A stretch of 64,000 bases of DNA from Undaria pinnatifida (GCA_012845835.1 JABAKD010000010.1:11102311-11166310); one strand, 5' to 3'; counted from the first letter of the stretch, positions 1 through 16,600 are shown. Numbers and translations are program-made. Notes: generated by a model not told the origin, from the letters alone.

Positions 1-2000
<2,000 letters not shown>

Positions 2001-2356
2001 GCGGTACGAGTGGACCCGTGGGACAGCCTGGGCTCACTCAGCCACTCTCTCGGGGACGCCGGACCCGTAGTCGCGGTCGCCTGCCACCCGACACGCCCTG
2101 TGGTCGCCGCCTGTCTATCGGACGGCACCATCAGGCTGTGGGACTACCAGGGAGCGGATGGCAGCGGATCGCGATTTTCTGTTGGCAGCGGCAGCGGCGG
2201 CGGTGGGGGCGGCGGGGGCGGGGGGTGGGGCGCGAACGGCGACTCTTCTGGGATGTTGGGGGGCGGGGATAGCTTTCTCAGCGCCCCAGGGGGGGGTTCG
2301 GCGCCGCCGTCCCCTCAGAGGGGTCGGGGATCGAGCAGGACGGGCAAGGAGGAGAA
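2001..2356 (+). CDS. Exon 1 (first in window): WD40 blade plus Gly-rich loop
   Basis: Starts after a TTTGTCAG acceptor, phase 0, and ends AA|gtgaga, phase 2. It codes [10 protein letters not shown] followed by a typical blade end, [11 protein letters not shown]; the HP and WD positions match a WD40 repeat. In TWD40-1 I recall an equivalent IACHP blade about 145 residues from the N terminus. A Ser/Gly loop of about 60 residues follows. The next intron (2357-4581) holds the GTT/GGTGTT array and a family A element. Confidence 0.8.
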
Positions 2357-3133
2357 GTGAGAGTTGTTCTCCCTGTGTGGGATGGGTTGTTGCTGCGTTT
2401 TTTCGTGTCGTGTGATGGCGTTTGTGTCTTGGTCTTGTTTTGTCAGGGTTTTTGGTTGCTCCGGCGATGGTGATATTTCTTTCTCGCCGCAGGTCCCATT
2501 TCTTGAGTTGTTTTTGTCGCTGATTTTTTATTTCGTGGACGGTCGGTGGCACCGACGTTCATACTCATTTTGTTTTCCCGCTATCCCCGCTTCGATCGTG
2601 ACCACGCCGAGGCTGGCCTCTGCCTGTTTTCTTCCGTCAGCCCATGTCAATGTTTCGGGCAAACCCGAGCTTCCAAAAAAATGCACCGCGCCCAAACATA
2701 CACATGGACCCTCTCTGTCGAGATGGCTGAAGCCTCTGTTTCGGTCCGCCGCCGACCGAACTTTTATATTCTTCCACTCTGTCCCGAGATATAAGCAGCT
2801 TTGGACATTAGTATTGAAACAAAAACGTTGCCTGTATTTACGGACAGCGTGGTATACGATTCGCCATTTACTCAACCAATGCGCACAAGTTGACCGCAGC
2901 TAAAAAAAAAAACTGCTTCGGGAATTCGTTCCTGGCGACAGCTACTCAGTATTCTTGACGACAGCTACGAATACCCTGCTGCGGGAGTTCCTACAGTAGG
3001 CCGGGGCTACGGTAGGGGAGTCACTGTTGGTTGTTATTGGTGTTGGTGTTGGTGTTGGTGTTGGTGTTGGTGTTGGTGTTGGTGTCGGTGTCGGTGTCGG
3101 TATCGGTGTTGTTGCTGTTGCTGTTGCTGTTGC

Positions 3134-3186
<53 letters not shown>

Positions 3187-6100
3187 CTGTTGCTGTTGCT
3201 GTTGCTGTTGTTGCCGTTGGTGTTTTTGTTGCCGTTGGTGTTGATGTTGGTGTTGGTGTTGGTGTTGGTGGTGTCTGGTGTTGGTTGTTGTCGTTGTGGC
3301 TGTTGTTGTTGATGCTGATGTTGTTGTTGCGCGAGTGACCCCCTTGTTCCTTTGAGGTCTTAAGGTTAAGCGTTCGTGATGTTGTAGTTTTTTGTGGTAT
3401 GAACCGGCAGTAGTAAGGTCTGCTGCGCTGCGCCAAACAAAATAGCCTGTAGTATTTTTGTCAGTGAGGAACGGAGCCGCTCGTGTGGATGGTGGAAACC
3501 CGGTGGTGGAACAAGGAGAATATTATTTGAGGTAGAGAACCGAACCAAGAATAATCTAGCTTTTGTTTCGAGAGAGGAATTTCGGAGGCGTTTTGGTTCA
3601 TAACTCTGTGGTTGAGAGGATTGGCATTGATTGCGTCGGCGGGACAGCACTGGTGGATCGCGTTAGCGGCTGTACCAAGTGGATACAGCACGGGACGGTG
3701 CTGGCAGACAGGCCGAACACGCGAGCAGACAGTCGTGCTGTTGCTGGTAGCTAGCCGGCCGCTGCGAGGCCAGGTATTCGTGATTTCCACTGGTGTGGAT
3801 GGTGAAAACCCGGTAGTGCAAAACGGGGTAAGTCATGACATCCGTACACTTGGTCTATCGTGCTGCGCGAGTTCCGATAATGCTATCATGACAGTTACAA
3901 GTATCCTGCTACGCGAGTTCCTATATAGCGACGAGTCATCCCTCTATAGTGCGGTAGGTGTTGCGCTTTTTGGGGTCAATTTTTTTTTTTTCTGGCCGGT
4001 TTGAGCTAGATTCTCAAAGTGAGGAACTACTGGTTTAGTCTGATATGTGCTTTTAAACGGGGTATTTTTTTTGGGGGGGGGGGCTGTTGATAGCGCGTAT
4101 GACTTGTTGGTCAGATTGCGCGAACGAACGCCTTGGCAGTCATTGTTTCGGGTGGGATATTGAGCTCTGCTCCTCGTGCAGTCATTGTTAATCTTCTGCT
4201 GCACCCCTATCGTGGGATGACTTCGAGACAGCCAGATTATTCTTGACAGCTGCAAATATTCCAGAACTTTTCACGGTTCATGACCCGACCCGCGGGCCGG
4301 GTCATTAGGTTTTTAGACTCTCGCGGATCGGGCCGGGACGTCTCACGGGACGGTTCGGTTCGGGTCAGGAGGTTTTGAAGTCTCACGGGTTGGGTCAGGT
4401 ACGGGCCGGATCACCCTGGCTCGACCCGACCCGACCCGACCCGACCCGCGAGAGCTGATCTGACCCGTAAAAATCCATGAAATATTCCTGCTGCGCGGAT
4501 CCCCAGCGACAGGTATTCTCTCTTATTTTTTGTCACTGTGCTTGTCATATTTTTTCACGGCGTTGTGTGTGCCGGTCGCAGGATTCCCCTCAAGCCCCGC
4601 CTGGAAGGGAAGCTTTCGCGAATCGCGACGCTCTCGGCGCAGGGCACGCCGTGGGTGGTCCCCGCACCGGAAATTCTCGCCGGGGGTTTCCAATCGGTGG
4701 CGTTCCACCCTGCACGGTGAGAGGGGATGGTAGCAGGTTGGGTCGAGAGAGTCCTCGCGTTGCGAATATCACACTGCTTCACTGCATTTTACACCGCACC
4801 ACTGCGTAAACGTGTTATATAAAGGACTCCTTTACTGCGTTTGTGTACGAAGTATCGTTAGCTCCATGTTTAGAAACTATAAAATGTAACATGAACACAT
4901 TACAGATTCTGCTTTGGGAATGTCTACCGCGACAGCTGGCTATGGCGTGAACGGGAGAAAAGAGAGGAGGGAGGGAGGAGGGGGGGGGGAGGGGGGGGGT
5001 GCAGAGATCCCTTTCCTCGTCTTCTCGGATATAAAAAAATGCCGCTTTTTCTTGTTTGCATCTCGTCGGCGTATGGCACTTGAACTGTAACAGAAATCCC
5101 GCTTCATCGGAATGGGTGGCATCGACCCGCCTATCCCACGTATATATGAGTACGACCGAAACGCGAGCTGCTATTTATTATCCGCACGAGAAAATAGGGA
5201 CCCCTTTCGAGTTGCCTGATGCGTCCGCTTACCACTAACACCGCGCAAGTTGACGGCAGTTACGGATACCCTGCTGCGCGAGCTCCTAGCGACAGATCTG
5301 TGCTATCTTATGCGCGCGCCGGGTGACAAATGTCTGTCCCGAGCTTTCCACCGCGTTTTTTCCTTCCTTTTTTGTGTCGTGTCATCCGCACGCCTGCCTG
5401 CACACTGAATGGGCGGCAACCCGACCATGACAGACCCCTGTCTGCTACCCTTGCCTTACGTCAGGGAATGGCTGTGCGCGTGTTCCGCTCCGGGTCTGGT
5501 CGGAGTTTGGAATCTAGAAGGCGTTGTCGGGGGGAGATCGCGGCTGTCAGTGGACGGCGATGCTGGCGAGGGTTCGGGCCCAGGGTAAGCAGTCCTGGTG
5601 TAACAGCAAAAACAATAAAAAACGCCAGCTGTGATGTTCTCCCGATCGTTCGATACTCGACTTTGCAAGCTGCGTAGTGCTATTGAATGTTTTCTTGAGG
5701 TGGGAGGTTTTTTTTCTTTTCTTGGTTTGACGGGTGTTTTTATTTTTTCCGCTTGCCCATGGCTTGCAGATATGTCCGTTGTTTTTGTGCGGGCGCGGCG
5801 TCAACTTTAGATGCCCTGCGACTAAAAACGTGCTAATCAGAGACAACTATTTGTGAGTACGTTTCGGTTTGTTCGTCCCGCTCGGTCTCGAAATGGATGC
5901 GTGGTTAACGTTCAAACGACTGCTGCGTAGTGCTATTGAATGTTTTCTTGAGGTGGGAGGTTTTTTTTCTTTTCTTGGTTTGACGGGTGTTTTTATTTTT
6001 TCCGCTTGCCCATGGCTTGCAGATATGTCCGTTGTTTTTGTGCGGGCGCGGCGTCAACTTTAGATGCCCTGCGACTAAAAACGTGCTAATCAGAGACAAC

Positions 6101-6638
6101 TATTTGTGAGTACGTTTCGGTTTGTTCGTCCCGCTCGGTCTCGAAATGGATGCGTGGTTAACGTTCAAACGACTAAAGCAAGCACCAAATAAGTACGCCC
6201 CCCCCCCCACACCCCGCCTGCTCGCTTCCCCCTTTCTATCCCATTTTTTCGTGTCTGATGCCTGTCCCGGGAAGATCTCACGGATCGCTCACACTGGTTC
6301 GGCCGTTTGCCGCCCGTGTCATAGCGCCGGCTGACAGCGATGCGGCGTTGTCGGGCGCTAACGGTGCGGACCCAGGAAACGCCTCCACGGTTACGGGCGG
6401 GGCTGCGTCCCTCGCACCCCCGGACCAGACTGTGAGTACATGGTGTGATAGCACTCGCAAATCGTGTATTTTGTATACGTACCAGGTACATCGTTTTCTT
6501 TTTGTTGCTGATGTTGGTGATGATGGTGTTGGTGTTGGTGTTGGTGGATGTGGTTGCTGTTGTTGTTGTTGTTGTTGTTCTTGTTCTTGTTCTTGTTGTT
6601 CTTGTTGTTCTTGTTGTTCTTGTTCTTATTGTTGTCGT

Positions 6639-6703
<65 letters not shown>

Positions 6704-9700
6704 TTGCTGTTGTTGTTGCTGTTGTTACTGTTTGCACTGTTGCTGTTGTCGTTGTTCCAACATCGGAATACAACCGAACGTTTCTGCCACTCACCGCAGT
6801 TTCGTGCAGCGTGAGTACCTGTCTGTCGATCCTACGACGGGCGTGATGGTGGCAATAAGAGTGCCGACAGCAGCGCGGTACACACGACGGTTTAACTGAC
6901 CACCAAGACCTTGGCATATGTTGCTCCAGTTTCTGATGTGGAAGAAGCAATCGCCTGACGGGGGGATTCCGAAGCTGTGTCATGGCGGTTCGGGCTGGTC
7001 GCAAAGGTCACTGACACTTGTAGCGATGATTTGTCTCTTTTCCGGCCTAGAAGGCGGTAGTTTGTTTTTTAATGCATTGTCCGGCACCCCAATCTCTCAT
7101 TTTCCTGCCTGCAAGGCGGCACTCGTACCTGCATTAGGACCACGTGCGGCTTGCGCGCGTGTATGGTTTCCTTGGTCTGGCCTACGACCACGGGCTCATG
7201 GAAAGGGTTCATGTTTAGGTCGGTATAATCTGGGTCTTGTGTGGTACCTGTCTTTAACGGTACACGACAGAAATGCGGCGCAACCTGAGATAATGCGGTG
7301 GACCCTAAACCAATAAGCTTCAACACATGTAGAGAATCTATGCAAGCGCAATCTTCTGGCAGTTGAACGCTACAGCAATAACTACTCTGCACGTCGGCTT
7401 GGATACAGAAGGTTCATTCTGCCTGGGCTATGACCACGCCGCTTAACCCCTTCGAGCCCCAAAATACCTCCCTATACTAACCCCAAAACGCCTTCCTATA
7501 CTAATTCCAAGTGATTTGTCCCCAAGAATGGGTTTCCAGCTGTAAAGGCGTTAATAAGACCGAGTTCCATGATCGAATTATTTTGGATCCCACCTCTTCT
7601 CTTGGCACTTTTTTTCTCCAGATGCCTGCCTTTTTTTAATAAGCTATTTAAAAACGTCAGCTGTGAGTTCGATAAATGTATAAGGGCCGATGCATCTTTG
7701 CACCTTTTGTGTCGTAACTCAGATCTGAAGAGACGTAGCAGGCACTCCTATGACTACTGCTTGTGGCACCGCTAATTTTGCGCAAAAAAAAAAACATGAT
7801 GAATGGTGCTGATTGATTGGAATTGCCATTTCGGGTACAGGTTTTACCGTCCCCTGGATCTCACAGCCCCTGTTCACGCTCCGCGGCGCCAGTTCATCGC
7901 TGGCACTGCCGAGGGTGTTGTAGCGGCAGAACCCGAACGAGGAAAACCTTGGCTAGGAATCGCCGTCGTCCCACAAAGATGGAGACGGATAAGCAGAACG
8001 TCGAAAGTAACCAGGACAGTACAGAACAGAACGATGTGGGGGATTTTCTCCCTCAGGTACTGTCCACGTACTTGTCAGAGGTACCTGGTTGCGGTTGTGG
8101 TTGTGTTTGTTTTTGTTGTTTTTTTTGTTTCTTGTTTCCTGCTTGCTTTGTATCGATAGAGAACCACCGTCGTCCCACGATTATAACGAGATGGATATGC
8201 AGAACGTTGAAAGTTAACAAACGACAACACAGAACAGAACCACGTGGAAAGCGATGTACCTCGGGAACTGTGCTGCGTCTCTGGTACGGTACTGTCCTGC
8301 ACCTCTGGTGTAAATACATGGTTGGGGTTTTTGATCGTTTTTTTTTTTTCTCGTGGTTGTTTTGTAGGAGACTGCGATACTAGGCGTCTGTTTCTCCGCG
8401 TCAGCCTGTCTGTGTCGCGGGCAGGCTGGAGGAGTTGCTGGGGTGCTTGTCGACCGTTCGCCTCGAGATCACATCCTTTGCGTTATCACAGCCGTGCGAG
8501 CACATGTGTTTTTTGTGTTTTTTGTCTGCTTTTGTTTTTGTTTTTGTTCACCTCTTGTGTTTTTCTTCTTTTTGTATTTCGAAACGCGCGCACGGAAAGC
8601 AGGCTGCAGTAACCTGCGTGTTCCTCGCCTCGGAACCGATCGTCATGGTGGGACTGTCGGCCGGCGGGGGGGCGGTGGCCAAAACAGGAGGCAAAGCTAG
8701 CACCCAAGGGTAAGAGGGAACCCTATCGATGCACAACGGTGGCTTGTGTTTGTTGTGGTCGCTGATGTAGTACCTTGTACTCCATAGAGCTCGCTTTTGT
8801 CTTGCCAACGTGTTCTATCGTAGCCCCATATAGACACTATCGACTCACAGCAGTAGGTGCGGTTCTCGTTTTCGCCAATGTACTACTACGTAGCGCGTTT
8901 TCCTCTCTCGTATGATACCTCGTGCTCTCGCGCTCGCTGTTTTGGTACTAAGGGCACTACGTAGAGCGCATTTTTCCCCTGTGTTTTGTTTTGTTTTGTC
9001 GTATCCGCCGCGCACCCCCTCTCGGGGTCCTTTAAACACGGGGTAGTTACGAGCTGTAGGTACGTGTTATCTGCAGTCTCTCCGACGCGCGCTACGATAC
9101 AGTGCACCACTTTTTTTCTGACGTTTCCTCAGTTTGGGAGCTTAACCCCTTTAGAGCCCCCGAACCCCTCCCTATGCTAAATCCAAGTAATTTTGTCCCC
9201 AAAAACGGGTTTCCAGTTGTAAAGGGGTTAAGACCTCCCCCAAACACTGTTCTGTCCAATAGATAAAACTGCTACCGGATGAAAAATCCCCTAGGTACAC
9301 GACGAGAATCATTGCAAAAAAAAACTATTTTCCGACGATTTTGGGTTAAGGAGCCCCGTCTTTCAGAAACCAGGTACACGACGAGGGTCATTGCGAAAAA
9401 AACCCAACTATTGTCCGACGTTTTTGGTTTAAGAAGCCCCGTCTTTCAGAAACCAGGTACACGACGAGGGTCATTGCGAAAAAAACCCAACTATTGTCCG
9501 ACGTTTTTGGTTTAAGAAGCCACGTCTTTCAGAAACCAGGTACACGACGATGAAGAATCATGCAAAAAAATGGCCTATTATTTTTTTATTTTCCGACGAT
9601 TTTGGGTTAAGGAGCCCCGTCTTACAGAAAACATTTCACACGAGAACGGCTACCTCGATCGTAGCCCGAGACCTCCACGCTCTCTGACGAAACCGAAGGT

Positions 9701-12700
9701 TGCGGTGGTAAGTCCAGAGGTCCGCCTGATTTTTTCGGAGGCTCAAATTGCTTGAGAAGCTCCAGACCCCACCCGCGACTCGGATAGTGCTCGCTCCGTC
9801 CGATAGTGAGCAATCGAAATGGGCTACTGTAGGTGTACAGGAACGTTTATATCAGGAAAGATAAATGGGCCCCTTCGAAGATGTTAGATGATTTGTTCAC
9901 TCAGAATTTCTTGGCTCCGAAAGCGCCACATGATGAGCAAACGGAATGGAACCAGGTGTACGGAAACCATACCAGGAAAAGTAAACGGGCCTTCAAAGAT
10001 GTTGGACGGTTGATTTCCTCGGCTGAGGAGTCGGATCACTCAGAAAATATTTCGGCCCAAGAATAACCACCTCTACCGTAGCTCGCATGCAAAGAAGCGC
10101 ATTCGCGTCTGTGAAAAAAACGTTTTGGTGGGTGCTCTGTGCTGTGTGCTGTGTACGCGCGAAGGGGCGCTGCCGTACCGCTTCCTCATCACTGTTCTCG
10201 GCGCCCCTTCCCGCGACTGCTTCGTACACCAACACCCCTCGATGCCCTCGGCCGCCGTCATCTCTATCTCTCTCTCTGTCCTCCCCCCTCTATGGTCATA
10301 AGACGACGGCCATGCGTGCTGTGATTTCACTCTCCCCCGCCCCCAGTATGACCTAAGGACTAAGACCTACCAGGTACAGACTATCGCATTTATTACACTC
10401 CTGTCTCGTTTGTCTCTCTATCCCCCTCTCGCCCCTCCCGCCTTCTCTCTTTGACTTTGACCCTTTTCTGTATATTCCAGCCTCCAGCCTACAAAGGGTG
10501 CCGACCCAACAACGCCCAGCAGCCGCCTCGTGCTGCTGAGCCTTCTCGACGCCACCCTTCCCGTCCTCTACTCCGTGATCGCCCCACACTCTATCGCGGC
10601 CCTGTGCGTCGAGCCGCGCAGCGGTAGAGTCTTCGCGACAAGAGCTGTCGCCGTTGCCTCCACCGACCCGACCAACAGCGCAAATGCTACCACGGGTAGC
10701 GGAAGCACCCGCGCCGGTTGGCCGGCAGGTAAAGGGGCTGGCTCGCCGGCCTCTGGAGGAAGCGACGGTGCTGGCGCCGCGTCGTACGGGTTTGGAGGGT
10801 GGACGGCGGGGGGCGGTGTGGGAGGGGATGGGGGTGAAGGTGGTGGTGGTGGCGGTGTTGACAGTGGTGGGGGAGTGGTGAGCGTGTTGGCCTTGGCTAG
10901 CGGGAGCTTTCTGGATCGTGGTCCTTTGAGGTGAGGGTTCAGGGTTAGGGTTAATACGAGGTCGCCCTAGATTTCGATGCCACGTTTTTTTTTTCTCAAG
11001 TGGAAATGCATTTTGAGCTTCCCCCCCCCCCCCTCCCCCGGGGTTTTCGGCTTTCGTTTCGGGTTGTTTTCCAACAGCTTGCCGAGGACCCCTACTACTG
11101 CCGCTTTTCTTTCAGTGAGGATGCCTCTGTAGCAATTGTTTTAAGCGCGTTGTGACCTGCTGTCGCAGCTTGCCGGGGATCCCTATTCGTACTGCCCCTT
11201 CTTCCTTCCCCCCCCCCCCCCGGCTCCCCACCCCTCTTGTCTTCTTTGCAAGGTGTTCAACGAAAACCATCGTACCTGGTACCGGTATATATCTATTGTC
11301 ATTCGCGCTTTTCGGCTTGTTTTCGCCGCTTGCCGGTGACCTCTGCGTGCATGCCCCCGCATCGCTTCTCTTCTGGTCTCATGCCTTTTGTCTTTCCTTG
11401 CAGGGTGTTTACCCTCGTAGCAATGTTTTTTCGCGTTTGGGCACCCTCACAGCAATTGTCCCTCGCGTTTCGGCTTGCTCTCGCCGGTTGCCGAGGACCC
11501 CTGCTCCCCCCCGCACCGTTTTCTCCCCCGCCCCCTCCCAACGCCTTTTGTGCTGCGTGCAGGGTGCTCAACACTACAATGGAAGTACCGCCAACAGTTT
11601 TCTTGGAAGGCGTTATGGGAGGGCCGAGATCCCGGGACAGCGGGCGGGGTCAGAAGCAACAGCAAGAGCAACAACCTTTGATATCGCTTCCTCTTCAGGC
11701 GAGTCTTGGGGTCGTTCCCCCTGCGGATAGCGCTCGTTTTTTTTGTTTGTCTTTTGCTGTGTGACTGACAGCGTTTTGCATTGTTACTGCCGTCGGCGCC
11801 AAGGACTTCGAGGAGGTCATGAGCCGGCCCGAGGAGGTCATGACCCGGCCCGCGGGTCGGACCTGGAGTTGTTGAAAATGTTACGGATCGAGTCGGGTCG
11901 GGCCCGGAGGTGTTGGTCATGTTACGGGTCGACTGGGGTCGAGTGGGGATGGGGTTACTCTGACCCGACCCGACCCGCGAGAAGGGATCCGACCCGTGAG
12001 AGTCCCCGAGTAATTCCGGGGGACCTTAAAAAAATCAGAACCCTCGATATAGCGATATATTAAAAAAGCCAATGCAGTAGACTAGTCTGTACTGTAGGCC
12101 TATCCCTATCAATCGACAAGGGAAGTGTCGTTCCGCTCGTGTGCTCCGTTATAGTAGTCGCGGAGCTATGCACGTGAGACGCTTGATACCTCGAGAGTGA
12201 TCCGTCACTGCGTCGTCCGATCCTTGTTGTCCAACCGTCGGTAGGACCCCCCCCACCCCCCCCCAGCATCATTCGTACAAGTTTTTAATTCGCCGGTTTT
12301 TGAAAAAAAATGAAATTTTGAAGAAATATGTTGCATTCTTCTGTTTTTGCTACGCCACATTTGGTCCTATGTATTATTTATTTAATTTACGCTGTAGCTG
12401 TGTAACAAGGGTTCACTGCATCTGCTCTTTCTTTGCTCAACAAACGCCTGTGTTTTGCGCGCGACTACGTGGTAAAGCCCGGGGGCATGTGACGGCCGCG
12501 CTCCGAGGCGAAGACGTCTTCAAATTACTGATCTCGAAATTAACTGAAACAATGTATGCAAGCGGTGTCTTTATATTGGCATATCACTACACCAGCAAGC
12601 GAAGTTTACGTGTTATGGTCGTAGCAAAACTCGTAATCTCGCCGCCCTTTTATTTTATACAAATATTTCAAAGACGTCAGCCGTGAGTTCGACGAATTTC

Positions 12701-13592
12701 GGGTCAATACAAAGCGGTGTCTTTATATTGGCGTATCACTACACCAGCAAGCGAAGTTTACGTGTTATGGTCGTAGCAAAACTCGTAAATCTCGCCGCCC
12801 TTTTATTTGTACTCCAATGCTAAGAAAACGATACCCAAGTGTGCTCATGAGTAGTTCAGTTCACACCAATCGGATACGTGTGGGTCTCGAAGTCCATACT
12901 CCAACACGCCCCCTTGATGATAAATCAGTGGCTAGAGGAGTATTTACCAGAGCTTTTCACGGGTCAGGTCAGTTCTCGCGGGTCGGATCAGGTCGGGGTG
13001 ATCAGACCCGACCTGATCCAACCCGTGAGACTTCGAAACCTCCTGACTCGAACCGAACCGTCCCGTCAGATCTCCCGACCCGACCCGACTCAACTCGCAT
13101 GTTTAGAAACCTACTGACCCGGCTCGCGGGTCGGGTTATGACCCGTGAAAAGCCCTGGTATTTTACCCCATATCACACCAAGATTACACACCCTAGCACC
13201 CCTCAGACGGTTTTGGAGGAGGCTTTTCTCGACAGCGGGGACAGTGCGAACGCCGATCGACGCGTCTACGGAAAAAATCTTGACGAAATGACCTCCCAAA
13301 GCCGCCATTTTCGGTTGGTTTTGTGTCTCCCTGGTTTTAGAGAATAAAATTGGCTCTGAAAATCGTCCAAGGGTGGTGTGTCATCCCATTTCCAACTGTT
13401 ATCCTAATTTAGCTCCGAGTGTTTTTGTCCTCATGTCGGGACTGCGGTGCTAAAAGGGTTGAACACTTGTCACATATATACGGTCACCCGTTTAGTGCTG
13501 AAAAAAATGACCCCCAAGTTTTATTTTCAACCAGTTTTATCACCCGTTCAGTGCTGAAAAAATGACCTCCAAGTTTTATTTTCAAGCAGTTT

Positions 13593-13626
<34 letters not shown>

Positions 13627-16600
13627 AATGTGGGTGCAGTGCTGATGTTGGAACTTGCTGAAAAAGGGCGAATGAAATTGAACCCCAGGTGCGTTTGGTT
13701 TAGCCGCCTTCGCCGCGCCTTTTTTTTAACCAGGAATGTACGCTACATGTATGTACGCTACCGGTTGACGGTAACACAAAAAGGAAACTGGATTCTTGGG
13801 GTGGGTAACAACATTTCTTTCGGTAACACAATGTGGCATGGTGTCCCCTAAACGGGAAAAGTCGCCACTTACGTTTGGAAACCCTCTCAGATTGAACGTC
13901 CCCTGCGGTAAAAGCCACAGCAGCGGATCAACGATTCATTTTTGCGGTAAACCGTGGTAACCAAAAGCAGATGTGCAAATTTTCCTGTGTTACCGGTAAC
14001 GTTTGTCACAACTTTGGGGTAACGTAAATCCCTCTGCCTTTTTGCTCCGTCGAACAGATTTACTTCCTGCGAAGCATGGCCGTTTTGATCCAGGCAGGCC
14101 CTGGGGGTGGCGTGGATGTCCCGGCCGTGAAAGCGGTGCTTCATGCGCAGACACTGGAGAGGTGATATCTACTGTACTTTGAAATGGGGGTAGTTTTGGT
14201 AGGCTACCGTCGTAAATCCTGCAGTCTCGTGAGTTAAGAGTAGTACTTTCAAGGCTGTGCGTTGGCTGGAACAAACAGCCGGATAAGAATTGGGTGGCAG
14301 GGTAGAGGGCAACAAGGCGGGCTAAACTGGGAAGCCATCTAACTGGCTTGCGAGGCCTTCGTCAAATTGACGGTGACTTACGATTACCCTAGTGACTTAC
14401 TATTACTGTAGTCAGTTAAGCCATAGCCCTAGTGATGACCCTACCCCCCCCCCCCACCCACCCCCCCCCGGCCCGGTCGGAGTACGCCTCGCCCGCGCTG
14501 TGATGGACTTCCGACTGTCCAACGTGGGAATTATTATGGAAGTGCTGGAAATGTCTATCTCGAGCCTATCGAATCACTTACCTTAGCAAACCCTAACCCT
14601 TAAAAATACTTGAATGTTTTTTTCAAAACTTTTTGTAAGAGATTTGTGAGAATTGTTTTGAATACGATTATGGTACGGTATTCCCGCAGCAGGTAGACCT
14701 CGTTTTTGGAATGGAGGTGTGGAGACAAGCCGAGGTGGGCTGTACGCGTAACCGCATGCTCGAGGGTCGGCAACGAGGGAACACCTCAGAGTGCCCTCGA
14801 GGAGCCAGGATGGCCTTGAAGGATTGTAGTGACAACGAGGCGGTACGGTCTAGGGGATAGGGCCTGGTATCCACATCACCCCTCCCCCTTTTCGGACGTA
14901 CAGACGTGCGTGTCTTGTAAGAGGTGTCGATTTGGGATGACAGGATCCTAGGAATCCCCTGGAATGCGGCGATGATCACTGTTGTCTCAGCAGAACCCGA
15001 AACTCGATTAAAACGATGTGGATACCAGGCCCTATCCCCTAGATCGTACCGCCTCGTTGTCACTACAATCCTTCAAGGCCATCCTGGCTCCTCGAGGCCA
15101 CTCTGAGGTGTTCCTTCGTTGCCGACCCCCGAGCGTGCGGTTACGCGTACGACTCACCTCGGTGTGTCTCCACACCTCCATTCCAAGAACGAGATTTACC
15201 TGCTGTGGGATTACCGTCCCATAAATTGGCGTCTCGGCTAGAATCTCTGTTGGAGCAACGCTGCTGCCATTTCTAACTTTTTAGAGCGGGTGGGTTTTTT
15301 TTAAAAAACCCCGCCCGTTCGTCCCGCATGCCGTGGTGGCCTTTTTACTACGTTTGTCCCGCACCCTGGAACCTGGTATTTTTTTTTTCGTGTTTTTGTG
15401 CTCGTCCCTTCCGTTTTCTTCGCACTTTTCCTTTCTCCTTCTCTCTCTCTAGACGTAGCTGAGACCCGGGGTCACTTACTAAGTAGGCTCTTCTCCCCCC
15501 TCCCCACTACGGCACGCGCCTTCATTTTCATCGCGGAAGTACTCCAGCTATGTCTTGTCTCGTCGACTCGCATCAAATTGCGTGTACTTGTGTTTGCCAT
15601 TGTATAATGGGGGTTGCCATAGAACCGTTATTTCTATCCTTCGCAAAATCTGCACACCCAGTGCCCTTCCTGGTTCTTCGTCCGAGAGGAGTACCTGGTA
15701 CCCCTGGCACCAACTACGCGTGCATGTTGTGGTGTTTCCCTTTTATGTTGGCGTGTCTTTTCTGAAGGGACAAAGGGTTGAAGGACAGAAGCAAGCCGAG
15801 GCGGTTGGCTTCTCTTCCTGGCCACACCGGCGATCTGCTACGACACGTCGGCGACGAAGAGGTGGATAGCGGAGCGATGTGTTTTTTTGTGTTCGTTTTT
15901 TTGCGTGTTTTTGTCACGGCGGCGTTGGATCGCAAAGGGCTACTCGTATACGAAGTATGTGTTAAGGCTTTGGACGCGTACACATGGCGTTGGTAACCAG
16001 GTGCAGGCGTGTGTCCCAAGGTGCAACACTCCGTAGATACGGTTGAATACCACTTGTAATTTTGCGGAGCCAGATCAAGGCGCGTACTACGACAGAGGTT
16101 GCATTTTTTCGCCGAAATATTTTCTGAATTTGGGGACTCCTCAAAAACCCATTGTCGCTGGAATGTCGTTTTTTTTCCGTTTTTTTTTCTCGTTTCGTAC
16201 TGAAGAAATGAGATTTTTCATGGGGTTGCGCTTTCATTTTTTCCCCCCCTTGTTTTTTCTTTTTTTTTCTTTTTTTTTTCAAGTTAGAGCCTAAAAAACA
16301 ATCGGTGCGTCTCTACCGAACCGTGCCATGCTGCTGTTTTTGCCGCCCCAAGTGTGCTATCTTGAGCTACAACACTATGCTTAACTACTTGTGTGGTAGA
16401 GCGGTGAGGTGTCTGCTACCCCCGCCCCGTCCCTTCACTCTGTATTTTCACGACTCGCCCTTATCCGTATATTTGCGTCGTTTTCTGCCCTCTCCCCCCC
16501 CCCCCCTCCCCGCGCGCGCGCACGCCTTCCCCTCCTACTCCTGCCTCGCCACCTCCCTATTGTGCCTCGTCACCATCGTCCACCCACACCGCCAAACTGG

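Noticed and set aside
2942..3436. Thr/Pro-rich frame on - and Val/Leu-rich frames on +
   Set aside because: Pure translation of the GTT-type array.
6165..7004. 279-codon frame on the - strand
   Set aside because: Driven by the trinucleotide array and antisense to exons 4 and 5, which fit the propeller in phase.
14580..14605. Telomere-like CCCTAACCCTTA
   Set aside because: Less than three units; not a telomeric tract.
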